Assembly: GCA_905198835.1 (NCBI GenBank)
Contig: CAJKDY010000011.1
Span: 25,510 to 89,509, forward strand
DNA: 64,000 nucleotides
DNA from: an uncultured Eubacteriales bacterium
GTDB taxonomy: Bacteria > Bacillota > Clostridia > Oscillospirales > Oscillospiraceae
Direction: 5' to 3'
Part shown: positions 16,414-25,095 of the stretch, piece by piece
Layout: each line of letters begins with the position of its first letter
How positions within the stretch are numbered: the first letter of the stretch is position 1
Program-made: the position numbers and the translations under genes
The notes under the pieces: model-generated
Databases searched by the model: none
Told to the model about the DNA's origin: nothing
Seen by the model: the letters and a program-made list of their open reading frames with translations, nothing else

Positions 16414-17919
16414 TTAAATGTATTTCGCGCTGAGCCGCAGCAGCTCTTCCTGGTCCGTTTGCTTGGTATCGACGATGCCGGATAGATGCCCGTTGGACAT
16501 GACGCCGATGCGGTTGGTGATGCCCAGGATCTCCGGCATCTCCGAGGAGACCACGATGATGGTCTTGCCCTCCTTGGCCATGCGGATGATCAGCTCGTAG
16601 ATCTCATACTTGGCGCCTACGTCGATGCCGCGGGTGGGCTCGTCCATCAAGAAGACCTTGGGCGAGCGCTCCAGCCACTTGCCGAAGATCACCTTCTGCT
16701 GGTTGCCGCCGGAGAGGCTGGTGATCATATCGTCGGGCCCCATGCACTTGGTACGCATGACCTTGATCTCCTTGGCCGTGGCGTCCACCATCTTTTTATT
16801 GGATAGGGACACCCCGGACATATACTGGCCCAGGTTTGCGATGGTGGTATTGAAGGTCAGGTCGCCCTTGAGGAACAGCCCGTCCGTCTTGCGCTCTTCG
16901 GTGATCATGGCAAAGCCGTGGTCCATGGCATCCTTGGCGCTTGCGAAATTCATCAACTGGCCGTCCAGATAGACCCGTCCGGCGGCCCGGGTGCGCACGC
17001 CGAAGATGGTCTCCAAAAGCTCTGTGCGCCCAGCGCCCACCAACCCGTAAAGCCCGAAGATCTCGCCCTCCCGGACATCGAAGGTGATGTCCTGGAGGTT
17101 GGGTTCATACTTGGTGGACAGGTGCTGGATAGAAAGAATGGGTTTGCCCGGGGTGTTATCCACCGGCGGGAAACGGTTGTCCAGCGAGCGGCCCACCATG
17201 GCGGCGATGAGCTCGTTCATGTTGGTGTCCTCGGTCTTCTTGGTCATGACCAGGTTGCCGTCTCGCAGAACGGAGACCTCGTCGCAGATAGAGAAGATCT
17301 CGTCCATCTTGTGGGAGATATACACCAGCGCGATCCCCTGCTCCTTGAGCATCCGCATCATGGAAAAGAGCTTCTCTACCTCCTTGACGGTCAGAGAGGA
17401 TGTAGGCTCGTCCAGCACGATGACCTTGGCGTCATAGGAAATGGCCTTGGCGATCTCGCACATCTGGCGCTGAGAGACCGACATCTTGCGCATGGGCTGG
17501 TTGAGATCCACCGTCATATCCAGCCGCCGAAACAGCTCGGCGGCCTCCTTTTTCATGCGCTTTTCGTCCACGACGCCGGCGCTGGTGGGATAGCGGCCCA
17601 GGAAAAGGTTGTCGATCACGTTGCGCTCCAGGCACTGGTTGAGCTCCTGGTGGACCATGGCGATCCCGTTTTCCAACGCGTCCTTGGGGCCGGAGAAGTT
17701 GATCTCCTTCCCGTTCAAGAAGATCGTTCCCTCGTCCTTCTGATAGGTACCAAACAGGCACTTCATCATCGTGGATTTTCCCGCGCCGTTTTCGCCCATC
17801 AGGCCCATGATGCTGCCCTTTTTCAGATCCAGGTTGATGTGGTCCAGCACCCGGTTGCGGCCAAAGGATTTACTCATGCCGCGGATCGACAGCACAACGC
17901 CGTCTTGCACATCAGACAT
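16414..17919 (-). CDS. mglA: Galactose-type ABC transporter ATP-binding protein (two ATPase domains)
   Basis: Cytosolic ATPase of about 501 residues with two nucleotide-binding halves, as in the MglA/RbsA family. The first half has Walker A GENGAGKST, signature-like MSVSQRQM and Walker B VIVLDEPTSSL. The second has a degenerate Walker A-like loop (GLVGAGRTEL), LSGGNQQKV and VFLMDEPTRGIDVG, the normal asymmetric pattern. ATG 17919 follows GGGGGTGA; a GTG nine bases upstream is in frame but overlaps that site. It lies between mglB and mglC. Confidence 0.95.
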   Translation of the reverse strand: MSDVQDGVVLSIRGMSKSFGRNRVLDHINLDLKKGSIMGLMGENGAGKSTMMKCLFGTYQKDEGTIFLNGKEINFSGPKDALENGIAMVHQELNQCLERNVIDNLFLGRYPTSAGVVDEKRMKKEAAELFRRLDMTVDLNQPMRKMSVSQRQMCEIAKAISYDAKVIVLDEPTSSLTVKEVEKLFSMMRMLKEQGIALVYISHKMDEIFSICDEVSVLRDGNLVMTKKTEDTNMNELIAAMVGRSLDNRFPPVDNTPGKPILSIQHLSTKYEPNLQDITFDVREGEIFGLYGLVGAGRTELLETIFGVRTRAAGRVYLDGQLMNFASAKDAMDHGFAMITEERKTDGLFLKGDLTFNTTIANLGQYMSGVSLSNKKMVDATAKEIKVMRTKCMGPDDMITSLSGGNQQKVIFGKWLERSPKVFLMDEPTRGIDVGAKYEIYELIIRMAKEGKTIIVVSSEMPEILGITNRIGVMSNGHLSGIVDTKQTDQEELLRLSAKYI

Positions 17920-17956
17920 TCTCGTCACCCCCGTTTGCAGTTTCTTACCCGCTTTA

Positions 17957-18031
17957 CAAAAAAGCGGAAGGGGGAGTTCCTTCTACCGTACGGAGCGTTA
18001 CTTCCTCCGAGCGGAGAATTCCCTCCCCCTA
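17957..18031 (-). terminator. Intercistronic stem-loop between mglB and mglA
   Basis: On the minus strand GGGGGAG pairs with CTCCCCC across an inner hairpin, and CTTTTTTG follows. Such partial terminators after the binding-protein gene usually allow more binding protein than membrane subunits to be made. Confidence 0.5.
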
Positions 18032-18076
18032 ACAGTGAGTTTTTACTTATGGGCGCTTACGTGCCGCTGGTTTGAA

Positions 18077-19372
18077 TTACTGGGCCAGCAGGCTGGTGTA
18101 AGCCGCGGAGTTGTCGGTCTTCACCATGTTGATGGCAAAAGCGTCATACTGATCGGGGTTACCCAGACGGTTGGTGATGTTAGCCTCGGTCTGGCCGTCG
18201 CCGCCGATGTACTCCACGTTCAGGTTCAGGATGTCATCGTAATTCTGCAGCAGGGGCTGATAGGTGGCGCTGAGGAAGTTATCCGCGGCGTTGTAGATGT
18301 TCAGCCACACGCTCTTGGTGGGATGGGTGTCGGCGCTGAGCTGGTTGGCCACAGGAGCGTAGGGCACGGTGGCGTCCAGGAAGTTCGTGTAGTTCTCAGC
18401 GGTCACGGCCACGTTCAGGGCGTAGTAGGAACGCTGGGAGGCCTCATACTTGTAAACGTCGTCGCTGAGCACGTTGCCCGCGTCGTCGGCGGTGCCGATG
18501 CCGGTGTCGATGTCCACGCCGTCCAGAGCGTTACGCAGCACACGCAGGGTCAGGTAGGCCTGCACGTCGGCGTGCTGGCTGATGGTGCCGCCGTAACCGT
18601 CGGCGATGGCGGCCACAGCGTCGGAGTTGGCGTCATAGCCGAAGGTGGGGACCTCGTTCTCCTTGGACCAGGCGTTGAACATGGCCATGCCCATGCCGTC
18701 ATTGTTGGAGGCGACCACGTCGATCTGATCACCGAAGGTGGAGACCCAGGTGCCGATGGTGTTGCCGGCGGTGGCGGCATCCCAGGTGGCGCCGGCGGAG
18801 TTCTTCATCTCCTGAGAGGCCAGCTCACGCACGGTGTAGTCCTTACCGTTGATGGTCAGCTTGCCGTCCTTGACAGCGGAGGCGGAGCCGTCGGCGTTGA
18901 TGCCCACGGGATCGCTCACGATGGTACCGCCGTTGTCAACAGCGGTGTCCAGAGCCTTGCGCACGCCGCGGGTACGGGCGATGGAGTCGTTGTGGCCGAT
19001 GTCGCCGATGGCCAGCACGTAACCGATGACGCCGTCGCCGTTGCGGTCGATCTTGTCGATGTTGGCGGTGATGTAGTCCAGGATCATCTGGCCCTGGAGC
19101 TCGGCGCCCTGGTTGGCGTCAAAGCCTACATAATAGGTGTCCTTGTTGAAGTTCATAGCGTCCATGTCCAGCTCGCCGGTGGAGCTGTTGGAGGGCTGGC
19201 GGTTGAACCACACCAGGGGCTTGGCGGCGTTGCCCTCAGCGGCGGGGGCGTCGGTGGCAGGGGTGTCGGTGGTGGGCGCGTCCGTGGCGGGGGTGTCGTC
19301 GCCACCGCCGCAGGCAGCCAGAGCGAAGATCATAACGGCGGCCAGCAGCAGGGCCAAAAACTTCTTGTTCAT
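18077..19372 (-). CDS. mglB: Galactose/glucose-binding lipoprotein, apparently circularly permuted
   Basis: Surface-anchored sugar receptor of 431 residues. Lipobox LAAC places the lipidated Cys at 21; residues 22-50 are a Thr/Pro/Asp/Ala linker. Unlike normal MglB, the mature part starts at the strand PLVWFNRQPS (residues 52-61), equivalent to about residue 85 of E. coli MglB. Then follow in normal order YYVGFD, the calcium loop DRNGDGVIG (109-117), GHND and RTRG, WDAA (197), NND (223-225) and GYD (245-247). The missing first segment (IYxxDDNF ... ALAINLVDP in E. coli) appears instead at residues 354-431 as NIYNAADNF and FAINMV. Sugar-contact residues are thus mostly kept. Galactose specificity is supported by the divergent galKTE genes. 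Confidence 0.9.
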   Translation of the reverse strand: MNKKFLALLLAAVMIFALAACGGGDDTPATDAPTTDTPATDAPAAEGNAAKPLVWFNRQPSNSSTGELDMDAMNFNKDTYYVGFDANQGAELQGQMILDYITANIDKIDRNGDGVIGYVLAIGDIGHNDSIARTRGVRKALDTAVDNGGTIVSDPVGINADGSASAVKDGKLTINGKDYTVRELASQEMKNSAGATWDAATAGNTIGTWVSTFGDQIDVVASNNDGMGMAMFNAWSKENEVPTFGYDANSDAVAAIADGYGGTISQHADVQAYLTLRVLRNALDGVDIDTGIGTADDAGNVLSDDVYKYEASQRSYYALNVAVTAENYTNFLDATVPYAPVANQLSADTHPTKSVWLNIYNAADNFLSATYQPLLQNYDDILNLNVEYIGGDGQTEANITNRLGNPDQYDAFAINMVKTDNSAAYTSLLAQ

Positions 19373-19470
19373 ATGAGATCTCCTCTTTTCCTAAAATTTG
19401 CGACGCGGCAGCCGCTCTTCTCTCGACCGCAGGGAGAGAGAAACAAGCGGACGTTCGCTTCACAGTCTTG

Positions 19471-19499
19471 ATGATAGCACAGTGCTTTCAAAAACGCAA
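19471..19499 (-). promoter_or_regulatory. Promoter of mglB-mglA-mglC
   Basis: Minus strand: TTGCGT, 17-base spacer, TATCAT, about 100 bases before the mglB start. Confidence 0.6.
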
Positions 19500-19526
19500 T
19501 ACTTTTTTGACAAATCAAACAACTCA

Positions 19527-19538
19527 AACGCAAGCGTT
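19527..19538. promoter_or_regulatory. Possible operator palindrome
   Basis: AACGC-AA-GCGTT inverted repeat about 28 bases upstream of the mglB -35 box. The size suits a LacI/GalR-family or similar site, but no regulator is identified. Confidence 0.3.
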
Positions 19539-19642
19539 CTGTCATTTTTGTGTATTTCGACAAAATGCGACCCGGTTCTTTGGACGATATAACAAAATGT
19601 TCCTTTCCCTGTAAAAACAGGCTCCCAAGGAAAATTTTACTA

Positions 19643-19671
19643 TGGAAAAACCCGGCAAATTCGTGTATACT
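19643..19671 (+). promoter_or_regulatory. Candidate promoter of galK-galT-galE
   Basis: TGGAAA, 17-base spacer, TATACT, 37 bases before the galK ATG. The -35 box is weak, as expected for an activated or regulated promoter. Confidence 0.4.
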
Positions 19672-19707
19672 GACCTTGGCATATTATACTCTTTGGAGGT
19701 GAGGGCG

Positions 19708-20982
19708 ATGGACCCACTGAAGACCCGCCTGGAACAAGGCGGCCTGGACGCCATATTGACTCGGCTTTATGGCCCGGAGGGGCTGGCCGACGCCCGGGAC
19801 CGGGCGCGGCAGGTGCTGGACGGCTTTACAGCGACTTACGGAGCCGACGCCCAGGGCCTCTTTTCCGCGCCGGGCCGCACGGAGATCGGCGGTAACCACA
19901 CCGACCATCAACACGGCCATGTGCTGGCGGCGGCGGTGGATCTGGACCTGCTGGCGGCGGTAGACGTCACCGATGACCACACCGTCCAGGTCCTCAGCGA
20001 GGGCTATCCCGCTCTGCGCGTGGATCTCTCCCACCTGACGCCTCAGCGCGGCGAGGAGAACACCTCCCAGGCCCTGATCCGGGGCGTAGCCGCCCGGATG
20101 GCCGAGCTGGGCTGCGACTTTGGCGGCCACGGGCTGCGGGTATACATGACCTCCACCGTTCCCGGCGGCAGCGGTCTTTCCTCTTCCGCCGCCTTCGAGG
20201 TGCTCTTTGGCTCCATCTTCAATGACCTCTTCTGGTCAGGCAAGGCCACGGCGGTGGAGATCGCTCAGATCGGCCAGTACGCGGAAAACGTCTTCTTCGG
20301 CAAGCCCTGCGGGCTGATGGACCAGGCTGCCTCCAGCGTGGGCGGCGTGGTGTCCATCGACTTCAAGGACCCGGCTGACCCGGTGGTGGAGCAGATGGAG
20401 CTGGACCTCCACAAGCAGGGCTACGCCCTTTGCATCCTGGACTCCCACGCCAGCCACGCCGACCTCACCGGCGAATACGCCGCCGTCACCGACGAACTGC
20501 GGGCCGTCAGTCAGCACTTTGGCAAGGAGGTCCTGCGGGACATTCCCGAGCCTGACTTTTACGCCGCCCTCCCCGCCCTGCGGGAGAAGGCCGGAGACCG
20601 GGCTGTCCTCCGGGCCATGCACTTCTACGCCGACGACAGCCGGGCCCGCTGGGAGGCGGAGGCCCTAAAGGCCGGACTGTTCGACGACTTTTTGACCCTG
20701 GTGCGCCAGTCCGGGGAATCCTCGGCCACCTGCCTGCAAAATGTCATCCCCACCGGGGCAGTGAAGGAGCAGGCGCTGATGCTCACCATCGCCCTGTGCC
20801 AGCGGCTGCTGGGGGAGCTGGGCGCCGTCCGGGTCCACGGCGGCGGCTTTGGCGGCACGGCCCAGGCCTTCGTGCCCCTGGACGTGTTGGACGAGTTCAA
20901 GCGCCGCACCGAGGCCGTCTTGGGCGCCGGGAGTTGCCACGTGGTGTCCATCCGGCCCGTGGGCGGCGTGCGCATCGCGTAA
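19708..20982 (+). CDS. galK: Galactokinase
   Basis: GHMP-family kinase (424 residues) that phosphorylates galactose at C1. Three GHMP motifs are present: GRTEIGGNHTDHQHG near residue 57 (a variant of the usual GRVNLIGEHTDYN), the ATP loop VPGGSGLSSSAAFEV near 150, and HGGGFGGTAQAF near 373. The ATG at 19708 has TTTGGAGGTG upstream; the frame extends further 5' but without similarity. First gene of galK-galT-galE, 15 bases before galT. The altered motif 1 is typical of a clostridial branch rather than a defect. Confidence 0.94.
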   Translation: MDPLKTRLEQGGLDAILTRLYGPEGLADARDRARQVLDGFTATYGADAQGLFSAPGRTEIGGNHTDHQHGHVLAAAVDLDLLAAVDVTDDHTVQVLSEGYPALRVDLSHLTPQRGEENTSQALIRGVAARMAELGCDFGGHGLRVYMTSTVPGGSGLSSSAAFEVLFGSIFNDLFWSGKATAVEIAQIGQYAENVFFGKPCGLMDQAASSVGGVVSIDFKDPADPVVEQMELDLHKQGYALCILDSHASHADLTGEYAAVTDELRAVSQHFGKEVLRDIPEPDFYAALPALREKAGDRAVLRAMHFYADDSRARWEAEALKAGLFDDFLTLVRQSGESSATCLQNVIPTGAVKEQALMLTIALCQRLLGELGAVRVHGGGFGGTAQAFVPLDVLDEFKRRTEAVLGAGSCHVVSIRPVGGVRIA

Positions 20983-20997
20983 AGGAGGTCTCCCGCT

Positions 20998-22494
20998 ATG
21001 ACAAATATCGACCTGGCCCTGGTCCAGCTGGTGGACTACGGCTTGGACCGGGGTCTCCTCTCCCCCGGCGACCGGACCTGGGCCCTCAACCGGCTGCTGC
21101 ATGTGCTGGAGCTGGACCGCTTTGAACCGCCGTCCGAGACAGCGCCTGGGCCGCCCTTGGAGGTCATCCTGGGCGATATCCTGAGCTGGGCTGTGGCTCA
21201 AGGGCGCATCGACGGCGGCCCCGCCGGACGAGACTTGCTGGACACCGAGCTGATGGCGGTGCTGACGCCCCGGCCCTCGGAAGTCCGCGCTAAGTTTGCC
21301 CAGCTCTACGCCCAGTCGCCCCAGGCGGCTACCGACTGGTACTATCAGTTCAGCCAGGACACTGATTATATCCGTACCTACCGCGTTGCAAGGGATGTAA
21401 AGTGGGTGACCCATACAGAATACGGCCCGCTGGACATCACCATCAATCTCTCCAAGCCGGAGAAGGACCCCAAGGCCATTGCCGCGGCCAAGAACGCTCC
21501 CCAGAACGCCTACCCCAAGTGTCAGCTCTGCGCTGAAAACGAGGGCTACGCGGGCCGTCTGGACCACCCGGCCCGGGGCAACCACCGGGTCATTCCCATC
21601 ACCATTCATAGCAGCCCCTGGTTTTTGCAATACAGTCCCTATGTATATTATAAGGAACACTGCATCTGCTTCAACTCTGCCCACACCCCTATGAAGATCG
21701 ACCGGGCCTGCTTTGAAAAGCTGCTGGACTTCGTGGGCCAGTTCCCCCACTATTTCGTCGGCTCCAACGCCGACCTGCCTATCGTGGGCGGGTCTATCCT
21801 GAGCCACGACCACTTCCAGGGCGGGCACTACACCTTTGCCATGGAGCGCGCGCCCATGGAACAGGAGATCGCCTTCCCCGGCTATGATGACGTAGCCGCG
21901 GGCATCGTCAAGTGGCCCATGAGCGTGATCCGGCTGCGCTGCAAGGACCCCAAGCGGCTGGCAGACCTGGCAGACAAGATCTTGACCACCTGGCGGGGCT
22001 ATACCGATGAAGAGGCCGTGATCTACGCCCAGACTGGCGGCGAGCCCCACAACACCATCACCCCCATCGCCCGACGGCGGGGAGCGGACTATGAGCTGGA
22101 CCTGGTACTGCGCAACAACCTGACCACCGAGGAATTCCCCTTGGGCCTCTACCATCCCCACCCTGCTCTCCACCACATCAAGAAGGAGAACATCGGCTTG
22201 ATCGAGGTCATGGGTCTGGCGGTGCTACCCGCCCGGCTGAAGGGCGAGCTGCAAAAGCTGGCCGACGCTCTGGTCCGCGGCGGGGACCTCCGGGCCGATC
22301 CCGATACGGAAAAGCACGCCGATTGGGCTGAGGAGCTTATGAAGGCATATACCTTTACAGAGGCCAACGTCATGGACATCCTCCATGACGAGGTGGGCAA
22401 GGTCTTTGCCCGGGTGCTGGAGTGCGCGGGCGTTTACAAGTGTACCCCGGAAGGTCGAAAAGCCTTTCTAAAATTTATTGAAAGCGTGAAATGA
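20998..22494 (+). CDS. galT: UTP-hexose-1-phosphate uridylyltransferase (Firmicutes type)
   Basis: Transfers UMP between UDP-glucose and galactose 1-phosphate. At 498 residues it belongs to the longer Gram-positive GalT family (GalT family 2), not the E. coli type. Visible marks are CQLCAENEGYAGR, the active-site region SHDHFQGGHYTF near residue 268, GEPHNTITPIARRR and LYHPHPALHHIKKENIGLIEVMG. The AAAGGAGGT site and short spacing show coupling to galK upstream and galE 13 bases downstream. Confidence 0.96.
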   Translation: MTNIDLALVQLVDYGLDRGLLSPGDRTWALNRLLHVLELDRFEPPSETAPGPPLEVILGDILSWAVAQGRIDGGPAGRDLLDTELMAVLTPRPSEVRAKFAQLYAQSPQAATDWYYQFSQDTDYIRTYRVARDVKWVTHTEYGPLDITINLSKPEKDPKAIAAAKNAPQNAYPKCQLCAENEGYAGRLDHPARGNHRVIPITIHSSPWFLQYSPYVYYKEHCICFNSAHTPMKIDRACFEKLLDFVGQFPHYFVGSNADLPIVGGSILSHDHFQGGHYTFAMERAPMEQEIAFPGYDDVAAGIVKWPMSVIRLRCKDPKRLADLADKILTTWRGYTDEEAVIYAQTGGEPHNTITPIARRRGADYELDLVLRNNLTTEEFPLGLYHPHPALHHIKKENIGLIEVMGLAVLPARLKGELQKLADALVRGGDLRADPDTEKHADWAEELMKAYTFTEANVMDILHDEVGKVFARVLECAGVYKCTPEGRKAFLKFIESVK

Positions 22495-22507
22495 GGAGGT
22501 TTTTGGT

Positions 22508-23494
22508 ATGAAAACGATCCTGGTGGCCGGCGGCGCCGGCTATATCGGCAGCCATATGGTGGCTCTGCTGGTGGAGAAGGGCTACCACGTGGTGGTGGTG
22601 GATAACCTGTGCACCGGCCACTGGCAAGCTGTAAAGGGAGCTGCCTTGCGGGTAGGCGATGTGAAGGACGGGGCCTTTTTGGACCGGGTCTTCTCGGAAT
22701 TTGCCATCGACGGGGTCATCAACTTCGCCGCCTTCTCCCTGGTGGGCGAGAGCGTGGGCAATCCCTTGAAGTATTACGATAACAACGTGGGCGGCGCGGT
22801 GAGTATGCTGACGGCCATGAAGAACCACGGCGTGAAAAAGATCGTCTTCTCCTCCACCGCCGCCACCTACGGCGAGCCGGAAAAGCAGCCCATCGAGGAG
22901 ACGGACAGGACCGACCCCACCAACCCCTACGGCGCGTCCAAATTGGCCATCGAGGGGCTTTTGAAGTGGTGCGACGGGGCTTACGGCATCAAATACGCCG
23001 CCCTTCGCTACTTCAACGCCGCCGGGGCCAACGTGGACGTGATGATCGGCGAGGACCACGCCCCGGAGACCCACCTGATCCCCATCGTCCTCCAGTGCGC
23101 TCTGGGCAAGCGGGACCATGTGGGCATCTTTGGGGACGACTACCCCACTTCCGACGGCACCTGCGTACGGGACTATATCCACGTCCGGGACCTGGTCTCG
23201 GCCCATCTGCTGGCCTTGGAATATCTGGACAAGGGCGGCCAGAGCGGGCCCTTCAACCTGGGCAATGGCGACGGCTACTCGGTCAAGGAGATCATCGACA
23301 CTGCTCGCAAGGTCACCGGCAAACCCATTCCCGCCACGGTGGAGCCCCGCCGGGCCGGGGACCCCTCCACCCTCATCGCCTCCAATGCCAAGGCCAAGGC
23401 CGTGCTGGGCTGGGTGCCGGAGCGGGGGCTGGAGGCCATCATCGCCGATGCTTGGACTTGGCACCAGAGCCACCCCGACGGCTACGGCGCGTAA
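22508..23494 (+). CDS. galE: UDP-glucose 4-epimerase
   Basis: NAD-dependent epimerase of 328 residues that regenerates UDP-glucose from UDP-galactose. N-terminal Rossmann motif GGAGYIGSH, VVVVDNL, the catalytic STAATYG serine and YGASK (YxxxK) pair, and the substrate region RYFNAAGA are all intact. Last gene of the Leloir operon; a strong terminator follows. Confidence 0.96.
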   Translation: MKTILVAGGAGYIGSHMVALLVEKGYHVVVVDNLCTGHWQAVKGAALRVGDVKDGAFLDRVFSEFAIDGVINFAAFSLVGESVGNPLKYYDNNVGGAVSMLTAMKNHGVKKIVFSSTAATYGEPEKQPIEETDRTDPTNPYGASKLAIEGLLKWCDGAYGIKYAALRYFNAAGANVDVMIGEDHAPETHLIPIVLQCALGKRDHVGIFGDDYPTSDGTCVRDYIHVRDLVSAHLLALEYLDKGGQSGPFNLGNGDGYSVKEIIDTARKVTGKPIPATVEPRRAGDPSTLIASNAKAKAVLGWVPERGLEAIIADAWTWHQSHPDGYGA

Positions 23495-23514
23495 GCGTCT
23501 GCTCCCCCACAGCC

Positions 23515-23548
23515 AAAGCGCCTGAGCGAAATGCTCAGGCGCTTTTTT
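23515..23548 (+). terminator. Terminator of galKTE
   Basis: 13-bp stem AAAGCGCCTGAGC/GCTCAGGCGCTTT with 5-base loop and T-run. Confidence 0.92.
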
Positions 23549-23551
23549 GAC

Positions 23552-23579
23552 TTGCAATTTTTGGAGAAAGGATTATAAT
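23552..23579 (+). promoter_or_regulatory. Promoter of the ECF S-component/coaX operon
   Basis: TTGCAA, 16-base spacer, perfect TATAAT, giving a leader of about 60 bases that can form a short GGTAC/GTACC hairpin. Confidence 0.75.
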
Positions 23580-23647
23580 AGTTCCGGCCCCGCAAGGGGT
23601 ACATATTGCGCTGTACCCACCGTGGACAGCAGCAGGAGGTATTTGTT

Positions 23648-24262
23648 ATGGAACGGACCAACACGCGAAAACTCACGACCCTAGCAATCTTTACCGCACT
23701 CATTATCGTACTGCAATTGATCTCCGCCCTGCTCACCCGCTTCGTGCCCGCTCTTCCCTTCTCTATCACTCTGACCTTAGTCCCCATCGTCGTGGGAGCC
23801 GCCCTTTACGGTGTAGGCGCGGGCGCCTATCTGGGCGGCGTTATGGGCGCGGTGGTGCTGCTTTTCTGTATCATCAGTTTAGATGCTGGCGGGGCTGTGC
23901 TCTGGAACAGCAGTCCCCTGCTCTGTGCTCTGGTCTGTCTGGTCAAGGGCATCGCCGCCGGAGCGGTGGCGGCGCTGGTCTACCGCGCTCTTTGTGGCAA
24001 GAACGCCACCGCCGCTACCATCGTGGCCGGTATCTGCGCCCCCACTGTCAACACCGCACTCTTTGTGGCGGGAATGTTCCTTTTTTTTAAGGATACCCTG
24101 CTTGCCTGGACCGAGGGCTGGGCGGCCCAGACGGGCAACGCCGCCGATCCCCTGTTCTACGCTATCCTTGGCCTGGCTGGGATCAACTATCTGCTGGAGC
24201 TGGCGGTAAATCTGGTGCTGGCTCCTGTCATCGTCCGTATCATCAACGCCCGGAAAAAGTGA
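23648..24262 (+). CDS. ECF transporter S component, probably for pantothenate
   Basis: Membrane substrate-binding component of an energy-coupling-factor vitamin transporter, 204 residues with about six hydrophobic segments and the usual start TLAIFTALIIVLQ followed by LPFSITLTLVPIVVGA. The shared EcfA/A'/T module is not in the window. Pantothenate is inferred because coaX, which phosphorylates pantothenate, starts 16 bases downstream in the same operon. ATG 23648 follows AGGAGGT. The family is clear; substrate is inference. Confidence 0.82.
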   Translation: MERTNTRKLTTLAIFTALIIVLQLISALLTRFVPALPFSITLTLVPIVVGAALYGVGAGAYLGGVMGAVVLLFCIISLDAGGAVLWNSSPLLCALVCLVKGIAAGAVAALVYRALCGKNATAATIVAGICAPTVNTALFVAGMFLFFKDTLLAWTEGWAAQTGNAADPLFYAILGLAGINYLLELAVNLVLAPVIVRIINARKK

Positions 24263-24278
24263 TCTCAGGAGGGATTTT

Positions 24279-25049
24279 ATGATCCTCGCCATCGACGCGG
24301 GCAACACCCATATCGTGCTGGGCTGCCTGGAGGGCGAGCAGACGGTATTCACCGCCCGCATCGCCACCGACCGCAAGAAGACCGCCGACGAATACGCCCT
24401 CATCTTCCGCAGCCTCTGCGATCTCCACCAGGTGGACCGCAAGGGTATCGAGGGCGCCATCGTGGCAAGCGTAGTGTCCGAGCTCACCGAGGCCATCCGC
24501 CGGGCCGCCGAGATCGTCACCCACCGCGCCCCCATTGTGGTGGGCGCGGGCATCAAGACCGGGGTCAACATCAAGATCGACGACCCCGGCCAGCTGGGCG
24601 CCGACCTGGTGGTGGGCGCGGTGGCGGCCACGGCCAAGTACGAAAAGCCCCTGGCCATCTTCGATCTGGGCACGGCGGACACCATGAGCGTCATCGACGC
24701 CGACGGACGCTTTCTGGGCGGCGCCATCATGGCGGGACCCCGCCTGGGCGTGGACGCTCTGGCCACCGGCACCAGCCAGCTGCCCCGGATCGATCTGGAC
24801 CTGCCCCCCAGGGTCATCGGCTCCAACACCCTCCACGCCATGCAGTCGGGGGCCATCTATGGCCATGCCGCACTGGTGGACGGCCTTATCGACCGGGTAG
24901 AGGCGGAGCTTGGCAGGCCCCTGGCCAGCGTGGTGGCTACCGGCGGTCTGGCCAAGGTGGTCATCCCCCAGTGCCGCCGCTCCATCACCGTAGACGACAG
25001 TCTGATGCTGGACGGGCTGCGCCTCATCTACGAAAAGAACCAGGGCTGA
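24279..25049 (+). CDS. coaX: Type III pantothenate kinase
   Basis: Phosphorylates pantothenate, the first step of coenzyme A synthesis. 256 residues, with the ASKHA-fold signatures of CoaX: N-terminal IDAGNTHIVLG, GADLVVGAVAA, IFDLGTADTMSV, GGAIMAGPRLGVDAL and VVATGGLAKVV. Type III kinases need a monovalent cation and are not inhibited by CoA. Ribosome site CAGGAGGG precedes it. Confidence 0.95.
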   Translation: MILAIDAGNTHIVLGCLEGEQTVFTARIATDRKKTADEYALIFRSLCDLHQVDRKGIEGAIVASVVSELTEAIRRAAEIVTHRAPIVVGAGIKTGVNIKIDDPGQLGADLVVGAVAATAKYEKPLAIFDLGTADTMSVIDADGRFLGGAIMAGPRLGVDALATGTSQLPRIDLDLPPRVIGSNTLHAMQSGAIYGHAALVDGLIDRVEAELGRPLASVVATGGLAKVVIPQCRRSITVDDSLMLDGLRLIYEKNQG

Positions 25050-25053
25050 ACAA

Positions 25054-25090
25054 AAGGGCCGCTTCCCGGAGGAAGCGGCCCTTCTTATTT
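25054..25090. terminator. Terminator between coaX and metallophosphoesterase
   Basis: 13-bp stem AAGGGCCGCTTCC/GGAAGCGGCCCTT, loop CGGA, then CTTATTT; bidirectional between convergent genes. Confidence 0.85.
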
Positions 25091-25095
25091 ATGCG

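Larger units (their letters stand above)
19373..19707. other. Divergent control region between mglB and galK
   Basis: 335 bases without a gene. It holds a good mglB promoter, a weaker galK promoter and a palindrome suited to an operator. No regulator gene is adjacent, so the controlling protein lies elsewhere. Confidence 0.7.

Noticed and set aside
17771..19471. 566-codon plus-strand frame opposite mglB
   Set aside because: Gly/Val/Asp/His-rich shadow of mglB with no ribosome site.
20665..22176. 503-codon minus-strand frame opposite galK-galT
   Set aside because: Shadow frame spanning two well-supported genes.
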